A stretch of DNA of 64,000 nucleotides from Macrosoma leucophasiata (GCA_036365455.1 JAWQUS010000008.1:18645501-18709500), one strand, 5' to 3'; shown: positions 10,400-23,345, counted from the stretch's first letter. Numbers and translations are program-made. Notes: generated by a model from the letters alone, not told the origin.

Positions 10400-11820
10400 A
10401 AAATAATTACTTTATTGGCATTAATTTATGCGTTTTTATTTACCTACTCAAATGATATGTCTTAATTTACCTATTTCTGAAATTATGATTATATTATTTC
10501 CAATTACTGACAACTGTATTTTCCAAGTTCTGCTGAATTATCTTTAAAAAAGCAAATAAATGTGGAAAAAATATCGATAAGAAATATCGACAGCTTCCCA
10601 GCTCAATGAGTGGGCGTATCCAAGTCTCCAATTCAAACAGCCAATCACAACGCTTTAGTTACGTCTCCCCGCTACACCCGCGTACCCCAAAAACGGTGAA
10701 CACGGCTCCGAACAAATATTTACCAATGCGGTATCTATTGGGGGTGATCTGTGTAAGGGGTAAATTGTTATAAAATCAGTTTATTTAATCCCATTACATA
10801 ATAATATTATAGGTAACCTATCAGAACATGTTTTATAAATTTCACTTATTTGAACTAATTGAATAAATTTATTTTTGCATTGCGTTTTTTATTGTACTTC
10901 ATTCAGTAAGGACTTTGTAATTTAGTAAAAGACTATCAACATTAGATTACCAAATTAGTGAATATTATTATAAACTCAGTGAATTGAAATGAAAGCCGGC
11001 GTTACAACCATTGACACCCAGGACAAAAATATTGTGGCGCCCAATTATGAAACCAAAATAAAGTATTATTTTTTGATTTATCAACGTAGACATGTTTCCT
11101 AGAGCTAACGACATGGACGTAGAAAGTTTTGTAGCTCCCTATGTTTTTTATCCCCACCATTCATTGCGCGTACTAGTTTGGCGTAAACTGGTACGCGTGG
11201 ACGGAAGATCCTCCGTCCCCCACCGATCGCCCCCTGAAATTTGGCGACCTTAGCCATTGCCCCATCTGTCTGTGAGCATTATCCCCAGGGATTCTGAAAT
11301 ATGTGACTATTATACATACTCAAGGATTTGTAGCAACGTATTTTGTTCTTACATTTATTAATCCTATTTTACCATTGATATTCCTCTGCCGTGCGTACAA
11401 TGTTTGCGAACATGTCACTATATTTCAACACGTATGTTTTGTTTTTAATCCTTACAATTATTTTTATGACAAAAATAGTTAATGGATGGGCGTGACTTTA
11501 TGTTTATAAACACAGTGAAAATAGCACCAACTGGGCATTTATATTGTTCTGAAGGGCGTGATATGAAAATATGTTACATCTGAAGAAAAATGATGTGAGT
11601 TAGTAGTTTAATAAAATTGTTCTTAAAACACGGAGAACACATGTAGAAATTAATTGATTTTTTTTTTTTACTGAAAAGACTGCAAGTCGCACCAGTTGGC
11701 AAAGTTGATATGTACCTAATGTGAGTTCATAATCAATCTGTGTGCTGCGTCTTGCTGTTTTCATTTGGCCTCGCATTTTTAACAATTATTAAGTTATTTT
11801 TTTTATTATTAAGTTATTGA
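10400..11820. other. Unassigned intergenic DNA
   Basis: It holds the inverted copy of the CACCCCCAATAGATACCGCAT motif (10727-10756) and a moderately GC-rich stretch at 11140-11260. The minus-strand open frame at 11600-11785 has no recognisable motif. No gene supported. Confidence 0.4.
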
Positions 11821-11827
11821 CGAACTA

Positions 11828-12005
11828 TTTGGTCCAGCGGTATGTGATTACTTTTTTAACTGAGGCCCAGGGGTTCGATGCCCGGGACAAATAATTGCAT
11901 GGCCTACAGATATTTGTTTCGAGTCTGGTTGTTTGTGTACAACGGCACCCACGACACAGGCTTTTACTTAGTTGGGCTGTGAGCGTAACAGTGTGTTATT
12001 TATTT
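11828..12005 (+). mobile_element. tRNA-derived SINE, family S1
   Basis: A tRNA-like head (GGTCCAGCGGTATGTGATTA ... GGGGTTCGATGCCCGGGACA, a B-box-like segment) is followed by a unique body (CATGGCCTACAGATATTTG, TCGAGTCTGGTTGTTTGTGT) ending in GTGTTATTTATTTAATTA. The same order is found at 51735-51915 and, reversed, at 41885-42000. Internal A and B boxes would allow RNA polymerase III transcription. Confidence 0.75.
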
Positions 12006-12019
12006 AATTAAATGGAATG

Positions 12020-12375
12020 GTTTTAATAAAACAACATGTCATGTTAGAGGTAGTACGACTCCATGACATGTTATAGGAATGGATTGCTAAATAAAAATGT
12101 TTATGAGTGTGACCCATTTACATTATTGGGGTATAGATTTGAACTAACTATATTTTTATCACATCATTTATCAATATTCAGCTAAACATTCAAATGGAAT
12201 GGTTTTAATCTAAACAAATGTCATGTTAGGGGTAGTACGACACCTTAAATGTCATAGGTATGGATTGCAAAATAAAAATATTAACGAGTGTGATCCTACG
12301 AATAAGTAAGTGTGACCCATTTACATTATTGGCCCATGTTGAGTATTGGATTTGAACAAACTGTATTCATTAACA
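12020..12375 (+). repeat. Tandem duplication, unit about 165-180 bp
   Basis: AATGGAATGGTTTTAATAAA begins copy 1 near 12012 and AATGGAATGGTTTTAATCTA begins copy 2 near 12192. Each continues with ATGTCATGTTAG(A/G)GGTAGTACGAC, then GAGTGTGACCCATTTACATT and TTTGAAC(T/A)AACT. Identity unknown. Confidence 0.7.
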
Positions 12376-12531
12376 TTATTTAGTAAATTAGAATATGTCA
12401 GTAAAATACTAGTTGCGATTATAAAAGGAACATTGGTTTTCCTCATTTAAATATTTATTTTAGTTTGAACGTCACGTCAGTGCTAAACTATTTTAATAGA
12501 ATTGACCGGCATTCTGCAATGTTACAGAATC

Positions 12532-12748
12532 ATCATAATTGTTTTACATTATTTCGCATTAACACATGCTTGTGAAATATATTTATTTTAAAGAAAAATG
12601 GAAATAAAAATTTGGCTCCGGGCGAGACTTGAACTCGAAGGACTTCGGTAGCTCAGTTGGAAGAGCGGCTGGACTAGATTCCCAGTGGCCGCGAGTTCGA
12701 GTCTCGCCTGAAGTCAAATTTTTCTTTCCATTTTTCTTTAAAAGAATC
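12532..12748 (+). mobile_element. tRNA-bearing foldback element, copy A
   Basis: An inverted tail (GTTTTACATTATTTCGCATT ... GAAATATATTTATTTTAAAG) leads into the end of an antisense tRNA-like sequence (GGGCGAGACTTGAACTCGAA), then a plus-strand tRNA-like unit (12643-12712) and the start of the same tail in direct orientation. The unit has a 7-bp acceptor stem (ACTTCGG against CTGAAGT with one wobble), a D stem GCTC/GAGC, a T stem GCGAG/CTCGC, and a 9-nt anticodon loop where normal tRNAs have 7. That argues against a working tRNA. Confidence 0.75.
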
Positions 12749-12774
12749 ATCTCATACATCATTTTTATACCTAA

Positions 12775-12962
12775 CTAGCTGTTGCCCGCGGCTTCGCCCG
12801 CGTGATTGTCGTTTTATAAATATTTTTTCCTGAATTATCTTAGCTATAAACCTTACAGAGCCCGAGATCTTTCCTACGAATGCAAAACCGTGGAAATCGG
12901 TTTGTGCATTCAGGAGTTATAGCGTCAGGAAGGAAAACCCGACTTATTTTTATATTATAGAA
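12775..12962 (-). mobile_element. Lep1-like Helitron fragment
   Basis: Read on the minus strand it ends in GCGGGCGAAGCCGCGGGCAA then CAGCTAGT: a terminal C/G hairpin and CTAG before T, the Helitron-type 3' end common in Lepidoptera. The 5' end was not found, so the limit near 12962 is approximate. Confidence 0.65.
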
Positions 12963-12989
12963 AACCTTCGAAAATTTGATAATTCAGTA

Positions 12990-14935
12990 TGGGTATTTAT
13001 GCGCCATCAAGTGTGTTTTCATTTCCTACTTATAGGTTAGATGTAAGAACTCCATGTAAATTCATTTCCCACTTGTAAAAAGACATCATTTAGTTAGTAT
13101 GTAGCTTGCCGTTTAATTCTGTTACATGTATTGTATAAATAATGCATAGTCAATAACAGTAGGCGTAAATTAAGTTTAAGTTCTAGCTTGGTATCTTAAA
13201 TACATATATTTTATGTTGCTTTTCAATCTAGGTTCGCTTTTGAGAAATGCTCACTGATATGGAATAGGTTTCTGATAAGTGTAAGCATAAAGTAATAGGT
13301 ATGTATATATATATTATCTGCTTTTGGAAAGTGTTATTGGCGCTGTAAATAGTTGATTAATGTTAAAATTATGTTAGCCACAATGTGTGGACGCATTTAG
13401 GCTAGGCTATGTTTATTTTTTTATTAGTAACAAAAATGTTAAAAGTTATCTAAATGCGTTCTACATATAAATAATGTACAATATGTAATAGTATTTAAAT
13501 AATTAGATTAACAATTGTCATTACAATAAAGGCGTAATGGAGCATTGGGGAACAAAACTAAAACTGTGCCACAGTGTACCTTCCTGATTGAAAATATCTG
13601 CTCCTAACAAAAAGGTATTAATTAATTAATTATTGTTTATAAAAATGCAATTAGATTTGTTCCTCAATTACAAGTACCATTTAAATAATCCTGTTTTTTA
13701 TTTACATTCACACAGTGAATTAGTTCCCAACCTATGATGATGCTGTTTTATCACCGAGGAGTAGACGGCAACCTTTTGAAAAAAAATCAATATTTTTTAG
13801 AAAGAAAGTAAGAAAGAATATATTTTTATTTCGGATAGATCTTTATACATACGTAATCTTAAATTACCACGGGTGAATAACTGTTACTTATATAGTAAAA
13901 GTGAAAACTTAATATAGGTATATTAATACTTAATTAAAAATAGAATTTAAAGAACTTCGTTAAAATATCGTTATCACAAAAAAAACAATTCCTTCAATAA
14001 TGATAAATGAAGAAAACGAAAACCTAGTTCGTGTTCGTCACGGTAAGATCCAAGTTATAGCAGTCACTACTGAAGAACTCCGCTACCACAAACTCAGTAA
14101 GAGCTCTTTTAAATGAAGAGCTTAAAAATCTAGTACAGATTATCATGAAAATCAAATAATGTGAACGTCCATAGCACAGAATCAAATAAACTGCTATCTA
14201 CTAAAATGCGATGTAGCTCTTGCAAACCAGAACAGATCAGTCCCTACCAACAACACCCGTTCGCGAGTATGACGCATGTGACAGCCATTGCCCTCCTCGA
14301 CCATATTAGAGGGAAGTTGGCATCGATATCTCAACCTAATAGATACCGCATCGCAGGCGAACGCTTTCGGACAACAAATAGGGTGACATAGGTAATTCAG
14401 TAATGATAAAAGAAACCGCGCGCGAGCTCGACTTAAGTACTGGCCACGTATGTGACCTGTGTACGTCGTTTTAATTTCGTTAAAAAATAAGAAAGTGAAG
14501 CAAAATGACATCTTGTTCAATAAGATGGTGTGGCAAATGTAGCAAAACATCTAATTTCAAAAAAGACGCCATAACTCTTCATAGGAATGCTGTTTTCACG
14601 ATTATAATTTTCAAAAATAAAATTAATTCGGAGTTCAACTTACACAGGTCATGACAGGTCAAAAACAGCACCCGTTGACGTCTTTTTACAGTGCATCCCT
14701 TTCTTTTCATTCAAATAAATATTGCTATTCCTTTCGTCCATTTTGGTACGTATCAGTATAGTGATGTGACACCTCAATCAACTGATGAATGATGACAATT
14801 AATGCAATGCAACTGAATATAACTTGATTTTCTTTCGTACACTTTTTTAAATTGTTTTTTTTTGTAACGATGTTTGTAAACAAACACGAAGTTCACATGT
14901 TCACGAAAACCAGAGGTCAAAGTGTAGATGCTTTG
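12990..14935. other. AT-rich intergenic DNA with a small repeat edge
   Basis: No gene seen. At 14338-14395 AATAGATACCGCATCGCAGG belongs to the same family as 7345-7440. An A-rich stretch with GAAAGAAAGTAAGAAAGAAT lies at 13800-13820. Open frames at 14161-14550 overlap on both strands without motifs. Confidence 0.4.
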
Positions 14936-14944
14936 CCATTCCCG

Positions 14945-15004
14945 AGTTCTAAAAAAATCTGCCTCTGTGACAGTTATTACTGGGCCATACATTACCATCT
15001 AACC
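14945..15004 (-). repeat. Family C copy, left part, split by the hAT insertion
   Basis: GACAGTTATTACTGGGCCAT then ACATTACCATCTAACC is family C in reverse. It continues after the hAT at 16793 with the duplicated ATCTAACC and GGAACACGTTAGAGC. The uninterrupted counterpart at 22795-22820 (ATTCCGGTTAGATATATGGC) contains GGTTAGAT once, confirming the target site. Confidence 0.75.
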
Positions 15005-15239
15005 CAGCTATACTCTAAGTGTGTTCCGCGGAACCCTAGGGTTCCGAGATACCTCTGTCGGGGTTCCGCAAGAATTAGAAAAAAAAATCAAAACACCTCT
15101 CTCTGGTCGCTCCGCGGCCGCACAAAACGCTATGAACGTTATTTATTTGTATTTGTACATAACAACATGTGTTACAATAGTTGGTACAATATCTCCTAAG
15201 TTTGGTATCAACAATTTTATACTTGTACAACCCGTTCGC

Positions 15240-16725
<1,486 letters not shown>

Positions 16726-16859
16726 ACAGTTACTAATCAAGTATTTTGATTCCCAAAAGGGTTCCGTCATTTAAAAAGTTTGAGAACCACTGATCTAACC
16801 GGAACACGTTAGAGCTTAACTACTATAATTTTGTGGATATAGTAGGTAAGTTAAATAAG

Positions 16860-17048
16860 TTAGTAGAATATGATATGGGTGTCCAATTCCAAAAGTTCCA
16901 CGCCTTCGAACATGTCATATTTAATAAAAAAAACGTATTCGTAATAAGCACCCCCAAAAAGGAATATTTTGAAAGAAAAAATTGTCTTGTAGAAAAAGAT
17001 GTTTCGTTAACATCACGATAAGAAACCACAAAATTGACACCCATCATT
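16860..17048. repeat. Decayed relatives of the 99-bp minisatellite
   Basis: GATATGGGTGTCCAATTCCA at 16869 and the inverted AAACCACAAAATTGACACCC near 17026 resemble the unit of the 8.5-9.8 kb array, again in convergent orientation. GTAATAAGCACCCCCAAAAA near 16940 matches the unit's middle. Confidence 0.55.
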
Positions 17049-17403
17049 AGAGGTTATCTGACATACCTACCCATATAACAATAATATTTGCGTGCCTTCG
17101 AGCTCTATCATTGATTATTATTATTACATATAATAATAATAAAGTCTTTATTAATGCATTGAACAAAAAAATGCATAAAGAAATATACAAAAGCAAAAAC
17201 TATTTTGTGTATTTATTTATTATCTCATCACTTTGACTGAAATGTTTCTTAGTAGAAACGATGACATAGGGTGACTAGTGGTTCTTTTGTCGCTGGAAGT
17301 GGGCAACCCGCCGCACGACGCCGCCAAAGGCAAAAACATTTAAGCGTGCATATTTAGGTATAGGTGCGTAGATTGGTGTAAAAGTAATGTTTGTTGATAG
17401 AAA

Positions 17404-17530
17404 TTTAAATGGCCTCAGTAGTCTGGTAGGAGGTCACTACTGAATACTGGGTTCGATATCAGGTCCACGACCGGTGAGTACAATTGGGATTTATCCCCTT
17501 TAAGAAAGTTTCAGGATTTTCTGGAAGGAG
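17404..17530 (+). mobile_element. tRNA-derived SINE, family S2, degraded copy
   Basis: GGCCTCAGTAGTCTGGTAGG, GGTCACTACTGAATACTGGG and TTCGATATCAGGTCC follow the head of the better copy at 31231, including A-box and B-box positions. The body ends in AGGATTTTCTGGAAG. Confidence 0.6.
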
Positions 17531-17689
17531 TCCCTTGACATCGTCAACGCATTCAACACCTCGATTTCAATTCACACTTCCCTCGGTATCTCCAGTAAAT
17601 GATAGTGAATCTTCAGTGAGTGATAGTGGGCTGCCTCAGTGTTATCTGGCTCATGGCGGGTGGATCCGCAGGAATGTGTTGTGTGGTAT

Positions 17690-18030
17690 TCCACATGGCG
17701 TGCCTCGAGTCCAATGGAATATCAGCTAAGACCTTGTCCAGAAGGGGCCAATTCGCCGCGAATCGTTTCCCGCGAATTCATACGAGCGTTGGCGAGGTGC
17801 TAGCTGCTAATACATTGCGTCCACAAGAGGAGCGCGAATTAAAAACGCGCGTAAATCGCGTGCACTGCGCAAGAATTGTGTGTGAGTCGAGATACTAGGA
17901 TCGCCATGTTGCGTCCAGTTGACGCGCGAACTCTAGAGTTCAACTCCATGTTTCCTACCAAATTCGTCCCCAATTTCAACGCTCGCGCGTGAGTATCGCT
18001 ACTCGTAATCCTAACGAGGGCCGTGCCAGT
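17690..18030. other. CpG-rich segment of unknown function
   Basis: CpG dinucleotides and CGCG words (CGCCGCGAATCG, CCCGCGAATTC, AAACGCGCGTAAATCGCG, TTGACGCGCGAAC, CGCTCGCGCGTGAGT) are concentrated here in an AT-rich surround. This could be an unmethylated regulatory region, a non-coding exon (the last word reads like a donor, GCGTGAGT), or a young repeat. No protein is recognisable. Confidence 0.35.
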
Positions 18031-18133
18031 CGTGACAAGTAAAGCTGCATCTCTGTGGGTTTTGATGCGGGTTGTTGTAAACAGTTTGACTTTGAATCGC
18101 TTAGCTTTTCTGACCGACCCTAAGTGCGAGATT

Positions 18134-18386
18134 CACAAACCGCACTACGACTTTAGGCAAAGTATGCTTAGAACTGTCAGTACAGTATGGGTTTTGGCAG
18201 TTCTAAGCGTATTTTGCTCAAAGTAAAGTCGTAGTGCAGTCTGTGCATCTAACCCTGATGGTGAGATTCACAGACCGCACTAAAACTTTACTTTGAGCAA
18301 AGTATGCTTAGAACTGTCAGTACAGTATGGGATTTGACAGTTCGAAGCGTACTTTGCTTGAAAGTAAAGTCGTAGTGCGTTCTGTG
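18134..18386. repeat. Two tandem hairpin elements (about 115 bp each)
   Basis: Copy 1 (18134-18245) and copy 2 (18269-18386) each fold on themselves. The arm CACA(G/A)ACCGCACTA...ACTTTA ... GCTTAGAACTGTC pairs with its own complement, leaving a loop around AGTACAGTATGGG. The two copies are direct repeats with a period of about 135 bp. Each is preceded by GAGATTCA. They resemble a foldback MITE duplicated in tandem. Long, slightly imperfect stems of this size also look like small-RNA precursors. Confidence 0.85.
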
Positions 18387-18717
18387 GACGTTTTCAAAAG
18401 GATAATAAATGGAGGTGGAAAGTACTCAAGCACGACAGATACCTACTCAGAGAGGCTGTTGATATTTTGACAACTTGGAAGAAAGATAATCTCATGACGC
18501 CTTTTATAATTTTTGAACAGTTGGCCTAAGGCCGCGCCTTATAGGTACCTTATGTGTAGGTACACAGAAGATACTGAACAGGGTACAAGGTATCTCTCAT
18601 ATCTTTGTCTCATATCTTAATCTAACGCGCCCGAGTTCCTGCAACACTGATAATTTTCTGATGTTCATAAATGTTCATGCCTACTAGGTTGTAGTAGTCA
18701 TAAATAAATGAAATGAA

Positions 18718-19848
18718 ATGAAAAAAAAATCCCCTCTTGGACTCCTCGACTATAAAATGAGTAGGACGAGGCTTGCCTGGGCGATGCCAAAATGCAAATG
18801 CCTGATTATTAGTAGGTATCCATCTAATGACAGCAATTTAGAAAGCTATGCTTGGAATTTCTCTGCGAGATCCCATGAAGAAAAATTATTAACTGACGAT
18901 AATTCAAATGAATGGCAAGAAGTACGGAATTCGACAAAATCGAAGAGGACTCCACCAAAGATTATAAATAAAGGTGGTAATGCTGAGATTTGTCAAATTC
19001 AAGGAATTGAGAAGAAAAAATTTCTTCATGTATGGTCACTCCACCCTGAGACAACTGAGGAAGTGTTAGCGGATCATGTACAAAAGATTTGTAGTTCGAA
19101 GGACATCAAGATCCAAAAAATCAAACCTTAGACTGCAAGAGACTATTCTTCTTTTATGGTGGGCGTTCCAGAGTCATTGTTCGCGGAAATCAATAGTGCA
19201 GATTGTTGGCCCATAAATGCACAGTTTAATGAATGGATTTGGTTTCGGAACCACAGAAAACAAACGAAATCAACAGTAAACAAGAATAAGAATATTTCTT
19301 TGTTTTATCAAAATGTTCGTGGGCTTCGCACTAAATCTAAAGAATTTTATACGAATATTTTATCGTCATCAAACGATGTATTTGCCATTACTGAGACGGG
19401 CTTACACAAGAACATTTCGGATGCAGAATACTTCCCGGATAATTTCACGGTTCTGAGATGTGTTCGGGCAGACGGCCGGAAACAAGGAGGTGTTTTGTTA
19501 GCAACACGTCATGATGCATCATATAGCTTAGATTTGAAGCGTATTCCGATAGAGGACAATGTAGACGCGGCCTTATTTGAGATCGTATGTGCGACGGTAC
19601 ATTTAAATAATAGATTCATTTGTTTAAGCTGTGTGATTTATATTCCGCCAAAGAGTAATAACAGAGAATACATGCAATTGTTTAGGATTTTGGAAAAAAT
19701 ATGCCCGAAGTATGACAAAGTGTTGGTAGTGGGTGATTTTAATTTGCCGTCCTTAACGGAGGAAATACAGAACTATTTCAACTATGTGACAGCTTTCTGT
19801 GGATTTCGGCAGTTAAACGAAGTACTCAATATTAAAATAGGGTTTTAG
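18718..19848 (+). pseudogene. LINE-A ORF1 tail and endonuclease region
   Basis: The frame opens at 18718, passes FLHVWSLHPETTEEVLADHV (typical of the C-terminal part of insect LINE ORF1), meets a TAG at 19129-19131, and continues in the same frame with ARDYSSFMVGVPESLF and NSADCWPINAQFNEWIWF. With no further stop it enters the apurinic-type endonuclease: LFYQNVRGLRTKSKEF, AITETGLHKN, GGVLLATRHD, VVGDFNLPSL. The frame is lost near 19840. ORF1-like and endonuclease sequence in one frame is unusual. It may reflect an indel that fused two ORFs. Confidence 0.85.
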
Positions 19849-22191
19849 ATTTAACATTAACTACATTTTTTATTAATGACGTAATAGTAGAATCAGCACA
19901 GGAGTCCTTAGTTGCTATTGACAATCAACACCCGCCGTTATTAGTCAGTGTTAGTGTGAGTATAGGCAGGAGTCGGGATGATCACGCAGTGAGTACATGC
20001 ACATCGCCTATATCGCATACAACTGATGATAACGAGGCGTTTTTCTACAGCAGGCAGTGGAATTTCACAAATGCGAACTTTTTGGAGTTGTAAAATTGTT
20101 TTTACTTATTAGACTGGAGTTCTTTGTATACCATTCACGTCTCTGAAGTGGCTTTGTCTCACTTTTATACATTGGTGAATGATGTGATTGATAAAGTTGT
20201 TCCTAGAAAAAACAAAGTAATTAAATGTAAAAATAAGTACATATATCCTGAATGGTATACAAAGGACATCATTGCAAACATCATGCATAAGTGGAAATTT
20301 CATAAAATGTATAAACTGACGAAATCGAAAACGAATTACGAAACTTTTTCAAAGTATCGTTCGATAGTTAAAAAATAAATAACTTCATGCTATGACGCGT
20401 ACAAAATAAAATTACAAGCTAATTTCAAAAAAGATCCTCAGTCGTTATGGAATTTTATCAAACGGAAACAGAGTAGGCATAGTCGAACCCATCTCACTAA
20501 TAAAGGACAGGAGATTAGGGAGGAGGATAGCGCGGAGTATTTTGCATCGTTCTTTCACTCGGTTTATAGCGACGTTCGGCCATCGTTGGACCCAGACGAG
20601 GCGCAGCGCGCAGCCGCGGGGTCTGGCAGCGTCGACGCAGCGCGGGTGCACATAGCTCAGCTGACGTTGGGAGACGTGCGCGGCGCACTTTTGCGTCTCA
20701 AGCCTAAATCGTCGACAGGGCCTGATGGAATACCTCCTTATATACTAAAAGACTGTAGATCAGTATTTGAAAAGCCCTTATTACACATGTTTAACTTGTG
20801 TTTGAAAGATGGTCGTTATCCCGATCAGTGGAAACTTACACGTGTAATACCCGTACCAAAAGGCAATTCAAAAACGGAAATTAGTTCTTTTAGGCCAGTT
20901 GCCGTCTTATCTTCGTTCGCCAAAACGTTTGAATCCATTTTACATAATTGTATTTACCGCCAAGTCTCAATTGTCGGACGCACAACATGGTTTTCGCCCA
21001 GGCCGAAGTACAGGTAGCAATTTACTCACATTTGTAAATTACCTAACACCGGTTGTCGATGCGGGGGGGCAGGTTGATGCCGCCTATTTTGATATTCAAA
21101 AGGCCTTGGACACGGTAGACAATGACATCTTGTTATCAAAATTGGCAGCTTTAGGTTTCACTCCAGGGCTCTTGAATTTCTTTGCGAGTTATCTGGGTGA
21201 TCGTAGACAGTACGTAGAGTATGCGGGCTACAAATCTAAAGCTTGTAACACGTATTCAGGCGTAAGTCAAGGAAGCAACCTTGGCCCTTTGGAGTTCGTG
21301 TTAATGATTAACGATCTTCCGGAGATGGTGAAGAATGCTAAGTGCTTGTTGTTTGCGGACGATTTAAAGTTATTTCTGGAAATAAAAACGTCCAGTGATA
21401 TAAAGCGGCTTCAAGAGGATATTGATCGTGTACTTCAATGGAGCTATGTAAATAAATTATTTTTTAATGTAAAAAAATGCTGTACATTGACGTTCACTCG
21501 CGCGCGCATTCCAATGGAACATATATACAACCTGGATGGCAGTGTGATACCGAAGGTTACACAAATTCGCGACCTAAGAGTAGAAATGGTCTCAGACTTA
21601 CAATTCTGACTACATATTAAAGATATTTGTGGATTCATTTTACGGCAATGTCAGGATTTTGAAAATGTAACAACGGTTAAAATACTATATAACGCACTTG
21701 TACGAAGTCAGCTTGAAACTAACTCTTTTATTTGGAGTCCGCATGAAACTAAGTATATTCAAATGGTGGAGAAAATACAGAATAAGTTCATGCGTTACCT
21801 GTATTTAAAATTATACGGAGTTTATCCGTTTTACCCCCATATGTACCCGACCTTGTTTATATTAGGTATGGTTGGATATAGTAAGCTCGAGGTCAGACGG
21901 GAAGTAGCGTTGATGAAGTATATGTGGAAAGTGCTTCATGGAATGGTGCACCATCCAGAAGTACTGGAAGGCTTACGGCTCCGCGTGCCGGACGAGAGCG
22001 TGGAGCTGCGCCGCCGACCGCCGCTACTGCATGTGCCCACTGCTCGAACAAACCTACTCCAATGCGCTCCAACAGTACGGGCCGTGAGTGCAATCAATGC
22101 GATTGCAAATCATATAGATATTTTCAGTTGTAGTCTGCCGAGATTCATAGGAATGGCTTCTATATATGCTGAATGTAATTTATTGTTATGA
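19849..22191 (+). pseudogene. LINE-A reverse transcriptase region
   Basis: After a frameshift the endonuclease end (DLTLTTFFINDVIVESAQES, IDNQHPPLLVSV) is followed by a linker and the RT blocks GPDGIPPYILKDC, RVIPVPKGNSKTE, DAQHGFRPGRSTGSN, AAYFDIQKALDTVDN, GVSQGSNLGPL and LLFADDLKLF. The FADD box is coded at 21352-21363. Breaks occur near 20090, 20378, about 20965 and 21609. The C-terminal part ends NHIDIFSCSLPRFIGMASIY and a stop at 22191. Clearly a pseudogene. Confidence 0.9.
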
Positions 22192-22293
22192 GTTTTGTTT
22201 TTAGTATTGTTATTATGTTATTGAGTTGTTTATGTATGTATAATTGGATTGCAGTACCGCATTGGATCTTCTGTAATGGTTCTGTAATTACTG

Positions 22294-22323
22294 GTAAATA
22301 AATAAATAAATAAATAAATAAAT
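22294..22323 (+). repeat. (TAAA)n tail of LINE-A
   Basis: Seven or so TAAA units terminate LINE-A. The downstream sequence (ACTACGTATAGAATGGACAC) is the repeat that flanks the 99-bp array. Confidence 0.85.
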
Positions 22324-22500
22324 TACTACGTATAGAATGGACACTTCTACATCTCGTCTGATTTGCTCGCATTACTCAACCCCTTCCCCTCTTATGGGCG
22401 ACGGTTGGTATTTTGTACGTGCTACACACACAGGTGCACGTGTAAATATACACTGATTGATGTCTGTGTAATAGGAACCAAATTAAGCGTTTGTATGCAA
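22324..22500 (+). repeat. Third copy of the 7.8/9.9-kb flank repeat
   Basis: GTATAGAATGGACACTTCTA, ATTACTCAACCCCTTCCCCT and CTTATGGGCGACGG match the inverted flanks of the 2.1-kb composite. It runs into a single arm of the TTAAGCGTTTGTATG palindrome seen at 10.1-10.4 kb. Confidence 0.6.
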
Positions 22501-22669
22501 TTTTGGCGGAGTGTCCGCGGTGTGGCCAGAGTTAACCTATTTAGGTAGGTACTATATTCATGTATGTACCTAATCCAGTGCCCGGTTCGTTCTGCTCAGC
22601 TGTAAGGTAGATACCTACTCGGATTTTGAGAATAACCAATGGTTATTAAATGTACGGCTACAAGTAGTT

Positions 22670-22985
22670 TTTACTGGTGGTAGAGTTCTAGTGACGGAGC
22701 TTGAGAGCGTAGGTAGCAGATAGAGGTAATGATAGAGGTAATACGGTGGTATTACCTCTATCTACCGCCAAATGGTAGTATTTAGCACTATCGTATTCCG
22801 GTTAGATATATGGCCCCGGAGTAACTATCAGAGAGACATAATAACTTAGGTCTAAGGGTTGGCAACGCATCTGCTCTTTGACCTCGGGTTTTTGTGTAGA
22901 TGTCTATAGGCTGCAGTTATCTATGAAAGTGAGCTAAATGCTAGTTAGCCACCTTACTTACATAAAAAAAAAGTTATTTACAGGC
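22670..22985 (+). repeat. Dispersed repeat family C, with uninterrupted hAT target
   Basis: GGTGGTAGAGTTCTAGTGAC, an internal inverted stretch around GATAGAGGTAATACGGTGGT, ATTCCGGTTAGATATATGGC, CTATAGGCTGCAG and a closing A-run after CTTACTTACAT. The GGTTAGAT word is the pre-insertion form of the hAT target at 14997. Confidence 0.7.
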
Positions 22986-23134
22986 TAATACAGTTTGTAG
23001 TAAATAGAAGATAAATAGGAACCTACTTACGTGTAAGTTCATGTTAGGTAGTGTTATTTTTACATAAATAAACTGGAACATTTGAAATAATACCTGATAA
23101 AACTGACCTACCTCGACCAAATAGATCGTGTACT

Positions 23135-23310
23135 ATCTGAAGGTGGGTCAGGACTAGTCAGGAGTCTTCGGAAACGGCAAGCATGCATAAAGAGTGATTA
23201 ATGTAGAAGAGGCACGAGAGGTATAAAGATAATTACCGGAACATTTGGCTCCACGCACACTGCCTACCCCGTAAGGGAATTGACGAGAAGATACAAACAT
23301 ACATATACCT
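23135..23310 (+). repeat. LINE 3'-end fragment (T family), copy 2
   Basis: AGGAGTCTTCGGAAACGGCA, GCATGCATAAAGAG and CACACTGCCTACCCCGTAAG follow the T-family order and end in ATACAAACATACATATA. It abuts the 3' end of the LEXM/CIMAP2 gene with no room for a long 3' UTR. Confidence 0.6.
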
Positions 23311-23345
23311 CATAAAATATTTTAATAATGTGAACTTTTATAGAC

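Larger units (their letters stand above)
18700..22323 (+). mobile_element. LINE-A: CR1/Jockey-type non-LTR retrotransposon, decayed
   Basis: Order on the plus strand: ORF1 C-terminal part, endonuclease, reverse transcriptase, 3' UTR, and a (TAAA)n tail ending at 22323. Its tail repeat matches that of LINE-B in the scrt intron. Frameshifts and stops exclude activity. The 5' end is not defined and the limit near 18700 is approximate. Confidence 0.9.

Noticed and set aside
12643..12712. Functional nuclear tRNA gene
   Set aside because: The anticodon loop has 9 nt in every copy, and the unit sits inside a repeated element, so it is a tRNA-derived repeat.
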